This document shows, piece by piece, positions 1 to 6,760 of a stretch of 37,088 nucleotides of DNA (the stretch's first letter is position 1; each line of letters begins with the position of its first letter). A program made the translations under genes and the position numbers. The notes under the pieces are model-generated. The model saw only the letters and a program-made list of their open reading frames with translations, was not told the DNA's origin and made no database searches. Origin of the DNA: Chitinophagales bacterium (GTDB taxonomy: Bacteria; Bacteroidota; Bacteroidia; Chitinophagales; Chitinophagaceae); assembly GCA_030832645.1 (NCBI GenBank), contig JAURIR010000013.1, positions 1-37,088 on the forward strand, given 5' to 3'.

Positions 1-1109
1 AACAATGATAATACCAATACATAACTTGTATTCTTTCCAAGACCCTCTTCCTTTGTTAACACACCTTTTTCCATCAGATCAGTAACATCTCTCAATGCCG
101 TGTCTCTGGAACACTTGGTGATTTTTGCATATTTGGTGGTTGTCAGTTTTCCCTCAAAACCATCCAACAACTTGTTGACGATGGCATGCTGACGATTGTT
201 CAAATGAACAGCAACATTCGTCTTCCAAAATTCAGCCTTTTGTAAAATTTTTGAAAGGGATGCCTCGGTTGATGCATACGTCCGCTCTAAACAACCGAAA
301 TACCATTGAATCCAGATGGTTATGTCTGTGGATCCACGTTGCGTTTGCTCAAGAATGAAATAATAATCATTGCGTTCTTTCCTTATTTGAGCACTCATGC
401 TGTAAAAACGATATGAAGTTTCATCGGCCCGGGCCAATTGCATGTCTGTTATAGCTCTTGCCATTCTCCCATTCCCATCCTCAAATGGATGAATTGTAAC
501 AAACCACAAATGTGCAATGGCGGCTTTCATGAGTGCATCCAACTCCTTCGCGTTGAACCAGTCAATGAAGATATCCATCTCTTTTTCAATACGCATTGAA
601 GAAGGGGCTTCAAAATGCACCTTTTCCTTGCCCATCGCACCTGAAACAACCTGCATCGGATCATCCTCGTTGTTTGTTCTCCATTGGGCCACTTCTATTT
701 TTGACATCCCGCTATAACCCGTTGGAAACAAGGCCGCATGCCAACCATACAACCGCTCTTTGGTCAAAGCCGACGCATGGTTTTGTGTAGCATCTATCAT
801 CATTTCAACCACCCCGTCCACATGTCTGTCGGATGGAACCAGGCCTGAAATCTCCAACCCGAGTTTCCTGGCTACAGATGACCGTACCTCATGAAAATCC
901 AATATTTCACCCTCGATTTCACTTGACTTTATCACATCTTGGGTAATTGTTTCAAGGTTGGCTTCAATTTTTAGATCAAAACCCAATGCCTCCATTTTGC
1001 CCAATAACCTGCCTTGTTGCATCCGCAACTTCACCAACAATGGATGCAATGTATCCTCCTGCCAAGTAAAGTTTGGCCAATCGGACAGTTGATGGATGAA
1101 TCTGCTCAT
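1..1109 (-). CDS. Fic family protein (DUF4172-like N-terminus, C-terminal winged helix), partial
   Basis: Fic enzymes usually transfer AMP or another phosphate-containing group to a target protein. The frame is open from the ATG at 1109 to the window edge (369 residues, no stop), so only the last residues are missing. The canonical active-site loop HPFEDGNGRMAR begins at His207 (codon 489-491). The inhibitory motif (S/T)xxxE(G/N) is present as S62-S-E-I-E66-G67, placing it in class II, where an N-terminal helix blocks the ATP site until relieved. After the Fic core, from about residue 305, a winged-helix-like segment follows (KYAKITKCSRDTALRDV). This architecture is widespread in chromosomes and is often regulatory. 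The gene is divergent from the injection-system operon and separated from it by a 345-bp region carrying repeats. Family call is very secure; the target is unknown. Confidence 0.93.
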   Translation of the reverse strand, partial: MSRFIHQLSDWPNFTWQEDTLHPLLVKLRMQQGRLLGKMEALGFDLKIEANLETITQDVIKSSEIEGEILDFHEVRSSVARKLGLEISGLVPSDRHVDGVVEMMIDATQNHASALTKERLYGWHAALFPTGYSGMSKIEVAQWRTNNEDDPMQVVSGAMGKEKVHFEAPSSMRIEKEMDIFIDWFNAKELDALMKAAIAHLWFVTIHPFEDGNGRMARAITDMQLARADETSYRFYSMSAQIRKERNDYYFILEQTQRGSTDITIWIQWYFGCLERTYASTEASLSKILQKAEFWKTNVAVHLNNRQHAIVNKLLDGFEGKLTTTKYAKITKCSRDTALRDVTDLMEKGVLTKEEGLGKNTSYVLVLSL

Positions 1110-1119
1110 TTGATCTAAA

Positions 1120-1183
1120 TAAGGCGAATTTACCTATAATTTGCCTTAAAAGCAATTATTCGCCTTATTTTTTAAGGCGAATA
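1120..1183. repeat. Four-copy operator-like repeat TAAGGCGAAT upstream of the fic gene
   Basis: TAAGGCGAAT occurs at 1120-1129 and 1173-1182. Its reverse complement ATTCGCCTTA is at 1158-1167, and a one-mismatch reverse copy, ATTTGCCTTA, is at 1139-1148. The last two form an 11-bp perfect inverted repeat (1157-1167 with 1173-1183) around a five-T loop. The first two form an imperfect inverted repeat with a 9-bp spacer. The array starts 10 bp upstream of the fic start codon, so it probably overlaps the fic promoter. It is more likely a protein-binding site than a terminator; the winged helix of the Fic protein is an obvious candidate reader. That role is inference. Confidence 0.6.
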
Positions 1184-1454
1184 TTGGTTTTTTGGGCTTA
1201 AAACAGCAAAGCCTAACACATCCATAGGCAATGATCCTCTTTTAATATAAACAGCATATTGTATCAAGGGATTCTATACAGTTTCGTCTTTCCCATCCCT
1301 AAGTCGATATAACAATGATTTGTCTCAACCCAGTCAAATCCCTGCTTCAAATTGTTTGAAATATCCAGAGCAAGTCAAAATCTTGTATCAAATCCCACCA
1401 ATGAACATGAAAACACCATTAATCCATTATATTTGAAGCATATACTTTCGGGCC
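1184..1454. other. Remainder of the fic / injection-operon intergenic region
   Basis: This AT-rich stretch separates the divergent fic gene from the first gene of the injection-system operon. I see no convincing gene, RNA or terminator in it. It should hold the promoter for the plus-strand operon. The only match to the Bacteroidota sigma-A -7 element (TAnnTTTG) that I noted is at 1428-1435. Confidence 0.5.
1428..1435 (+). promoter_or_regulatory. Candidate Bacteroidota -7 element (TATATTTG)
   Basis: TATATTTG matches the Bacteroidota -7 consensus TAnnTTTG exactly and lies 20 bp upstream of the ATG at 1455. No TTTG is found about 19-20 bp further upstream, where the -33 element should be, and the implied leader would be very short. 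It is a weak candidate for the start of the whole operon. Confidence 0.25.
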
Positions 1455-1679
1455 ATGTCAAAATTTTTAGCCGAGTTAAAATGGTTTTTTGGTGCGCTTT
1501 TGGCAGCTTGTATGTTATCTTTTTTGTTTCTGTTGATGGCTAAAATCAGCTTTCAACATGAAGATCCTCCGCCTTTTTTTACGCTGAGAAAATATTTGGT
1601 CGGGATTGCAGTGATGCTCTGTGCGGTATATTCCACCCGATGGATGTTAGGGGCCATAAAACAGGTATTGTTGGGTTAG
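1455..1679 (+). CDS. Small membrane protein with two predicted helices
   Basis: This 74-residue protein has two hydrophobic segments, about residues 9-29 and 47-65, joined by a short polar loop containing a PPP run. No family is recognised. It is the first plus-strand gene, ends 15 bp before the cap gene, and is probably the leader gene of the injection-system operon. The ATG at 1455 is preferred over an overlapping frame starting at 1352 because the product has a coherent membrane-protein pattern and fits the operon spacing. It could be an anchor or a holin-like factor, but nothing in the sequence proves this. Confidence 0.6.
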   Translation: MSKFLAELKWFFGALLAACMLSFLFLLMAKISFQHEDPPPFFTLRKYLVGIAVMLCAVYSTRWMLGAIKQVLLG

Positions 1680-1694
1680 TACATACCATATTCT

Positions 1695-2345
1695 ATGATC
1701 CATCAGATTGTTTCCGCCTTTGTAAGCCAGTTAAACGAGTTCATTCGCAATGAACTGGGATTGGCTGACGATATTGTAATCGCCTCCAATTTAATGGACA
1801 TTAAAGGCGGGGCACTGATGCAGATTGACAACAAGGTCTGTGTCTTTGTGCAGAACATTGAGGAGGAAAAACTTTTAAAGAATACCAGCTTCCATTCAAA
1901 CAATGGCATGGCTTCTCAAATGTTCATCAACATTTATGTGGTTTTTGCAGCAAACTTTCCAGAGCCCAATTATCAAGAAGCCCTCCGTTATGTTTCATTG
2001 GTCATTGAGTTTTTTCAGGGTAAGCCATTGTTCGACAGGTCAAATACCCCGGAGTTGCCAACTTCGGTGGACAAGGTTGCCGTTGAATTTTTCAATCAAT
2101 CGATCCAGGACCTCAACAACTTGTGGAGTTTGATCGGAGCCAAATATGTGCCGTCAGTGGTGTACAAGGTGAAGACCTTGCCATTCCATCAGCAGATGAT
2201 CAAGCAGGATGTTGGTCAGATCCTGTCCGGACAAGACCTGGATGCGGCAAGAAAGAATTTGTTGCGAAGATTGGCTGCAGATGGGCTGTCTGAAGCCTTG
2301 GCGTTAGGAGAGAAACAAGCCAAAACAGATGAAACAAGAAATTAG
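1695..2345 (+). CDS. Pvc16/Afp16-like tail terminator (cap) protein, DUF4255
   Basis: This 216-residue protein has the DUF4255 / Pvc16 N-terminal pattern. It opens with MIHQIVSAFVSQLNEFI, followed by a beta-rich core containing the segment MFINIYVVFAANFPEPNY and the later KTLPFHQQMIKQDV. In Afp and PVC, Pvc16 homologues bind the distal end of the tube and sheath and stop polymerisation, capping the particle. The length is normal for the family, and the C-terminal 40 residues are charged and helical. It lies just upstream of sheath and tube and shares one base with the next gene (TAG overlapping GTG at 2345). Confidence 0.85.
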   Translation: MIHQIVSAFVSQLNEFIRNELGLADDIVIASNLMDIKGGALMQIDNKVCVFVQNIEEEKLLKNTSFHSNNGMASQMFINIYVVFAANFPEPNYQEALRYVSLVIEFFQGKPLFDRSNTPELPTSVDKVAVEFFNQSIQDLNNLWSLIGAKYVPSVVYKVKTLPFHQQMIKQDVGQILSGQDLDAARKNLLRRLAADGLSEALALGEKQAKTDETRN

Positions 2346-3187
2346 TGGGGCAAGAAAAGCAAATATCCAAATCATCCACGCAATTCGGACTGTCGGTTCG
2401 TTTTTTTGTTCTGCACGACTACTATGTCAACGGAATTTGTCCTGATTTTGGTTTTCAACCCACCACCGAAACCTTGCTTAAACTTCGGAACAACCGGCTT
2501 AAGTTCAGGGCGCTGAACAATGGGCTGGAATTGGCCTTGGACATGTACCATGATTTCTCGCATCCGATTTTTCAGCAGGAGCAGACATTTACCTTCATCT
2601 TCAGGAATACGAATCCTCAATTTCTTCAGTTCACGGAAATGCCTTTTCAATCTTCTGGCTTGCTGCTGTTTGATACGGCAAATGCCCGGGGGGAATGCTT
2701 GCATGAGGAAAATTTCGTTGGCCCTCAGTATTTTCTGGAAACAGATAAAGATGGGATACACGGCGTCCTGCATTTGAGGCATCAACGCAGTAAACCATTG
2801 TGGGGTGAAGGTGCCAAGCCTTACCAATATTATATTCGTTTCCCCGCCAGGAAAGTTCGGATTCGGTACATTTTTTATGGCATAACGGATTTGGCAAAGA
2901 TTTTTTCAAAATATACTATTGAAAAAATTGATAATTCGCATCAAATCTTTACATTTAGCTCTGCTAAGATGATCGAACTAAAAAATGGAGAACCTGCCTT
3001 TGAGTGCACCTCAGAACAGGAAATTTTCATGAAAAACCTCTGGGATACCCCGTTGATGGTGAAACGTGAGAAAGGCGACGGCGCTCCATTTGATTATCGA
3101 AAAACATTGCCTCATCCTAAACCAGATGGGGTGAAACACGACAAAACCATAAATGGCTTTGTCACAGAAGTATTCGTAAAACTATAA
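2345..3187 (+). CDS. Unknown 280-residue protein between cap and sheath genes
   Basis: No family is recognised. The predicted protein is soluble and beta-rich, has no signal peptide or membrane helix, and carries many aromatic residues. The start is a GTG whose G is the last base of the upstream TAG stop, which implies translational reinitiation; no better ATG lies nearby. The stop is 10 bp before the sheath ATG. Wedged between the DUF4255 cap and the sheath, it is probably a structural or assembly part of the distal end. A cap-adaptor role, as described for AlgoCIS, is one possibility, and recruitment of effectors or a plug is another. Both are inferred from position only. Confidence 0.75.
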   Translation: MGQEKQISKSSTQFGLSVRFFVLHDYYVNGICPDFGFQPTTETLLKLRNNRLKFRALNNGLELALDMYHDFSHPIFQQEQTFTFIFRNTNPQFLQFTEMPFQSSGLLLFDTANARGECLHEENFVGPQYFLETDKDGIHGVLHLRHQRSKPLWGEGAKPYQYYIRFPARKVRIRYIFYGITDLAKIFSKYTIEKIDNSHQIFTFSSAKMIELKNGEPAFECTSEQEIFMKNLWDTPLMVKREKGDGAPFDYRKTLPHPKPDGVKHDKTINGFVTEVFVKL

Positions 3188-3197
3188 CACATAAACA

Positions 3198-4700
3198 ATG
3201 GCAACAGTTCTAGCAACCCCAGGCGTTTATATAGAAGAAAAAAGCGCTTTCGCCTCGTCCGTAGTTTCAGTAGCAACTGCAGTTCCTGCCTTCATTGGGT
3301 ATACCCAAACGGCCAGAAGAGGAACAAAGTCAATCAAGAATGTACCTACAAGAATTTCTTCGTTCGCAGAGTTTGAAGAGTTCTTTGGCAGTGCACCCAA
3401 GACCCAATTCACCTTGTCAGAAGATGCTGGCGCAGTGGGCTACAAGTTAGATGTCAATCCGGCATCACACTTTATTCTGCACAGCGCCATGCGTTTCTTT
3501 TTCGCCAATGGTGGCAGTGATTGCTACATTGTATCTATCGGCGATTATTCCAACGGAGTGAATGCCAAGGATTTCAATGATCTGGCAACTGAATCTGGTT
3601 TGCCAACCTTGTTAAAGGAAATGGAACCAACATTGGTGGTCATTCCTGAAGCTGTACTGTTGAGTGAGGAAGAGTGTTTTTCTCTACAGCAGGCAATGCT
3701 TTTGCATTGTGGCTTCGAAATGAAAAATCGCTTTGCAATTCTCGATGTTTACAATGGCAACAAGGCAAGAACATTTGATGAGTCAGATTTGGCAAATCGT
3801 TTCCGTGAAGGCATTGGATCCAATTTCCTTCAATGGGGTGCAGCTTACTACCCATTTGTAAAAACAACAATTATTGCTTCAAGCGAGGTGGATTTTACCA
3901 ATATCGAAAACCGGGATGCGTTGGTAGAACTCTTGTCCAAAGACGTAAATAGCGATTTGGAAGCCAAGATCATCAACCAGGCACGTGCCGAAGCCATTAA
4001 GGCTGAGATAGCAAAGATCAGTACAGCTTCTTCTTCAAATGATATCAGCTCATTGCAAGCTACACTGAAAACCATCAGCCCAAAACTGAATGGTATTCTT
4101 AAGGATATGGTGGACTTCCTGAATGTATTGCCTCCAAGTGCAGGCATGGCGGGTGTTTTTACCATGGTTGATGCATCCATCAATGTGGCCAAATCTCCGG
4201 CAAATGTGAGCCTTGGTTCAGTGGTTTCCCCTGCAGTGTTGATTACCGGCGACAATCAGGAGGAGTTAAATCTTCCATTGAATGGTAAAGCAATCAATGC
4301 AATCAGAAGCTTCCCAGGCCGTGGTGTTCTTGTATGGGGAGCACGTACATTGGACGGTAACAGTCAAGATTGGAGATATGTAAGCGTTCGCCGTACCATG
4401 ACCTTCTTGGAGCAAAGTATCAAAAGTGCTGCAGAAGGCTTTGTATTTGAACCAAACAATGATACAACATGGTCTACGTTACGCGCAACTGTAAACAACT
4501 TCCTGGTCAATCAGTGGCAATCGGGACTACTGGCAGGATTGTCACCAGAAGATGCTTTCGAGGTTAATATTGGATTAGGTGTTACCATGACTCCTAATGA
4601 TATTTTGGATGGTATTTTGCGCATGTCTATAAAAGTAGCGATCACAAGACCTGCTGAATTCATCGTGATTACCTTCGAACAACAACAGCAAAAATCCTAA
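3198..4700 (+). CDS. Contractile tail sheath protein
   Basis: This 500-residue member of the phage tail sheath family surrounds the tube and contracts to drive it through a target membrane. The N-terminus has the family opening TPGVYIEEKSAFASSV. The C-terminal core has the signature FPGRGVLVWGARTL followed by WRYVSVRRTMTFLEQSI, and the polymerisation and handshake strands end in AEFIVITFEQQ. The length corresponds to a full sheath. Afp and PVC carry three sheath paralogues; only this one is seen here, as in T6SS-iv-type systems. The ATG at 3198 follows the A-rich stretch ACACATAAACA, typical of highly expressed Bacteroidota genes. Confidence 0.96.
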   Translation: MATVLATPGVYIEEKSAFASSVVSVATAVPAFIGYTQTARRGTKSIKNVPTRISSFAEFEEFFGSAPKTQFTLSEDAGAVGYKLDVNPASHFILHSAMRFFFANGGSDCYIVSIGDYSNGVNAKDFNDLATESGLPTLLKEMEPTLVVIPEAVLLSEEECFSLQQAMLLHCGFEMKNRFAILDVYNGNKARTFDESDLANRFREGIGSNFLQWGAAYYPFVKTTIIASSEVDFTNIENRDALVELLSKDVNSDLEAKIINQARAEAIKAEIAKISTASSSNDISSLQATLKTISPKLNGILKDMVDFLNVLPPSAGMAGVFTMVDASINVAKSPANVSLGSVVSPAVLITGDNQEELNLPLNGKAINAIRSFPGRGVLVWGARTLDGNSQDWRYVSVRRTMTFLEQSIKSAAEGFVFEPNNDTTWSTLRATVNNFLVNQWQSGLLAGLSPEDAFEVNIGLGVTMTPNDILDGILRMSIKVAITRPAEFIVITFEQQQQKS

Positions 4701-4746
4701 GAAAAGTATTAGAACTTATTAATTAATACCAATTAAATTATAAAAA
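4701..4746 (+). promoter_or_regulatory. A-rich leader between sheath and tube genes
   Basis: At 46 bp, this is one of the two largest internal gaps in the operon; most neighbouring genes here are 1-15 bp apart or overlap. It is almost entirely A and T and ends in ATAAAAA directly before the tube ATG, an efficient start context in Bacteroidota. It may boost translation of the very abundant tube protein. No clear promoter motif is seen. Confidence 0.3.
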
Positions 4747-5217
4747 ATGGCAGCTCCTACAGCCGGTGCAGGCGATAATCAAGATCAATTTTGGCCCTTA
4801 CCGAAATTTTATTTTTCTGTTGATATTGGAGATCAAACAGATATTGCCTTCCAGGAAGTTTCTGGTTTGGACATTGATACGGATGTTATCGAATACCGTC
4901 ATGGCAACAGTAAGATCCACTCCACCATTAAAATGCCAGGCCTCAAGAAATATGGTGACATCACCATGAAAAAAGGTGTATTTACAAAAGACAACAGGTT
5001 CTTTGATTGGATCAAGGAAATCAGCCTCAACACCTACAAGCGTCTTACCGTTGTGGTTCGCTTGATGGATGAGGATGGAAATGCCAAGATGACCTGGACG
5101 CTGACCAATGCTTGGCCTAAACAAGTTACTTCTACAGATATGAACTCTCAAAGCAGCGAAGCCGCGATTGAAACCATCGTATTCGTTCATGAGGGTCTTA
5201 CTGTCGCTGCAGCTTAA
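4747..5217 (+). CDS. Main tail tube protein (gp19/Hcp-like)
   Basis: This 156-residue gp19-family tube protein stacks as hexameric rings to make the inner tube. Diagnostic segments are FYFSVDIGDQ, FQEVSGLDIDTDVIEYRHG, MKKGVFTKDNRFFDWI and the late SSEAAIETIVFVHEGL, the usual order in Afp1/Pvc1-like proteins. The length is typical. It directly follows the sheath gene and is itself followed by an intrinsic terminator, so the sheath-tube pair can be transcribed in excess over the downstream baseplate genes. Confidence 0.96.
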   Translation: MAAPTAGAGDNQDQFWPLPKFYFSVDIGDQTDIAFQEVSGLDIDTDVIEYRHGNSKIHSTIKMPGLKKYGDITMKKGVFTKDNRFFDWIKEISLNTYKRLTVVVRLMDEDGNAKMTWTLTNAWPKQVTSTDMNSQSSEAAIETIVFVHEGLTVAAA

Positions 5218-5234
5218 TCTCATTAGAATCCCAT

Positions 5235-5269
5235 AAGGAGCACCTTTTTGTGGGTGCTCCTTTTTTTTT
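5235..5269 (+). terminator. Intrinsic terminator after the tube gene, inside the operon
   Basis: A perfect 10-bp stem, AAGGAGCACC (5235-5244) with GGTGCTCCTT (5253-5262), encloses an 8-base loop and runs into a T tract ending at 5269. It sits 17 bp after the tube stop and 16 bp before the next start codon. Because co-directional injection-system genes continue downstream, it probably acts as a partial terminator that sets stoichiometry. Confidence 0.85.
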
Positions 5270-5285
5270 GTGAAGATTACAGGGA

Positions 5286-5840
5286 ATGGCAAGAAAATCA
5301 TCCAATAAAACAGGAAAAAGTTCTGGAAGCAGTTCCAAAACGTCAAGAAGTTCCAAATCGGGAATCACAAAAGTGATTACGCCTACGCTTTCTTTTAATT
5401 TTCATGTATTTATAGATGGTTTTAAGTCAGAGGCAGATTCCATGTTCAATGAAATTGGAGGAATGTCGTTTGAGCTGTCCGTTGAAGCCTATTCAGATGG
5501 GGGCAATAATGGTACTGTTCACCACCTGCCCAATGGATCGAAACATTCCAACCTGATCCTCAAAAGAGGGATTTCCCCAATGGGCTCACAGTTGACAACG
5601 TGGTGCATGCAAACCATGAACTTTAAGGACAATAAAATCAGTCCTAAGGTTATTTCCATCATGTTAATGGGGCCTGATCCGAAAGCCAGTGAAAATCCCC
5701 AATTGATTCCCATCCACACCTGGGAATTTTATGATGCCTTTCCCGTTAAATGGCAGATAAGTGAATTTGTTGCTGATAAATCCGCTTATGCCATAGAGTC
5801 CATTGAATTTGTTTATGCTGGAATTAAATCATTTGTTTAA
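5286..5840 (+). CDS. Second tail tube protein (Afp5/Pvc5-like tube initiator) with Ser/Lys-rich N-terminus
   Basis: This 184-residue gp19-like protein is divergent from the main tube. The core begins near residue 33 (TPTLSFNFHVFIDG) and contains EIGGMSFELSVEAYSDGGNNGT, NLILKRGISP and the closing AIESIEFVYAGIKSF. In Afp and PVC, a second tube paralogue forms the first ring on the baseplate. Residues 3-25 are an unusual low-complexity extension made almost only of Ser, Lys, Arg, Thr and Gly, absent from the main tube. The gene is the first after the internal terminator and ends 11 bp before the DUF5908 gene. Confidence 0.9.
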   Translation: MARKSSNKTGKSSGSSSKTSRSSKSGITKVITPTLSFNFHVFIDGFKSEADSMFNEIGGMSFELSVEAYSDGGNNGTVHHLPNGSKHSNLILKRGISPMGSQLTTWCMQTMNFKDNKISPKVISIMLMGPDPKASENPQLIPIHTWEFYDAFPVKWQISEFVADKSAYAIESIEFVYAGIKSFV

Positions 5841-5851
5841 ACACTTAGAAA

Positions 5852-6067
5852 ATGCCTGTAGAAATTAAGGAATTGGTGATTCAAGCCAAAGCACAATCAG
5901 CAGGAAATGGACAAAATAAAACTGCTGCAGAAGCGAATGATAAGGAAAAAGTTGCCAGTTCAGCTTCCGGTGTTGTTGGCAGGATCACCCATGATCTTCG
6001 CCGGCAAATCGTGGAAGATTGCGTTGCGGAGGTCCTGGAAAAGCTTGAAAAAAATAGAATGATATGA
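5852..6067 (+). CDS. DUF5908 family protein
   Basis: This 71-residue protein starts with the family signature MPVEIKELVIQAKA and ends in an amphipathic helix, LRRQIVEDCVAEVLEKLEKN, with a low-complexity linker between. DUF5908 proteins are small components found almost exclusively beside the LysM tube protein in contractile injection loci; an equivalent of Pvc6 is likely. The stop overlaps the next start by 4 bp (ATGA at 6064-6067). Confidence 0.85.
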   Translation: MPVEIKELVIQAKAQSAGNGQNKTAAEANDKEKVASSASGVVGRITHDLRRQIVEDCVAEVLEKLEKNRMI

Positions 6068-6756
6068 GTGGTGGCCTGAGTTCTCTGAGTATCAATGGGT
6101 TCAAATCCTTCAGCAACGGTGTCACAAAAGACTCAGTAGGACGTTTCGTTTTGCAATTGAATCCGGCAGAACTTAAAGTTGGATATGTTGTAAATGACAA
6201 AAAAGGCCCAGAAAACAACGAAGAGGCTAAATCAGCCGTAGGAAATCCAACCAATCCACAAACACTTTCTAAAGCAAAAGAATCAATAAGCTTTGATTTC
6301 ATTATTGATACCACTGGGGCAGTAAAACAAAACGCATCAGTAAAAACAGTTGCCAAAGCTGTTGCACAATTGCGCAAAATTACCGTTGATAAAATCAGTG
6401 GGACACATTCCACTCCCTATGTTTCAGTACAATGGGGTGGTATTATTTTCAAGGGAAAAGTGGATTCACTAAAAGTAGATTACACCCTTTTTGACAAAGA
6501 CGGGAATCCCATAAGAGCTAAAATTTCCATCAGCATTACTGAACATTATGACACCAGTGCAGATTCTGTCAACAACCAGAGTCCGGACATCACGCGCATA
6601 CCTACCATAAAGCAAGGCGATAGCTTGATTTCACTGTGCGATGAATTTTATGATGACCCCAATATGTTTATTCGTATTGCAGAATATAACGCTCTGCCTA
6701 CCTTTCGAAGACTTACCCCTGGAACCATATTAGAGTTCCCTCCTATTGAAAAATAA
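6064..6756 (+). CDS. LysM-containing baseplate hub/tube protein (Afp7/Pvc7-like)
   Basis: This 230-residue protein has an N-terminal CIS-tube domain (about residues 1-170; note FVLQLNPAELKVGY and the strand SVQWGGIIFKGKVDSL) and a C-terminal LysM domain at about 178-228 (IKQGDSLISLCDEFYDDPNM, then LTPGTILEFP). In Afp/PVC and R-type pyocins, the LysM protein links the tube to the spike hub. Here LysM probably serves as a structural clamp rather than for cell-wall binding. It begins inside the DUF5908 stop codon and ends 4 bp before the preferred spike start. Confidence 0.9.
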   Translation: MSGGLSSLSINGFKSFSNGVTKDSVGRFVLQLNPAELKVGYVVNDKKGPENNEEAKSAVGNPTNPQTLSKAKESISFDFIIDTTGAVKQNASVKTVAKAVAQLRKITVDKISGTHSTPYVSVQWGGIIFKGKVDSLKVDYTLFDKDGNPIRAKISISITEHYDTSADSVNNQSPDITRIPTIKQGDSLISLCDEFYDDPNMFIRIAEYNALPTFRRLTPGTILEFPPIEK

Positions 6757-6760
6757 ACCA

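Noticed and set aside
517-790. Two overlapping short plus-strand reading frames
   Set aside because: They are antisense to the intact Fic coding sequence, whose motif HPFEDGNGR and continuous frame are decisive.
1-1109. Fic protein as the injected toxin of the adjacent system
   Set aside because: It is divergently transcribed, has its own repeat-bearing promoter and a winged-helix C-terminus typical of chromosomal regulatory Fic proteins. Nothing links it to loading, so it is kept only as a remote candidate.
1352-1543. 63-residue frame upstream of the small membrane protein
   Set aside because: It overlaps the 1455-1679 gene in another frame and lacks a coherent protein pattern.
4706-4729. 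GTATTA/TAATAC inverted repeat between sheath and tube
   Set aside because: A 6-bp A/T-rich stem with a 12-base spacer and no T tract is too weak to call a terminator.
4798-5346. 182-residue minus-strand frame
   Set aside because: It is antisense to the tube gene and crosses the terminator; the plus-strand gp19 match is unambiguous.
6746-6760. TTG start giving five extra residues to the spike protein
   Set aside because: It overlaps the LysM gene; the ATG at 6761 directly after the stop is a better start.
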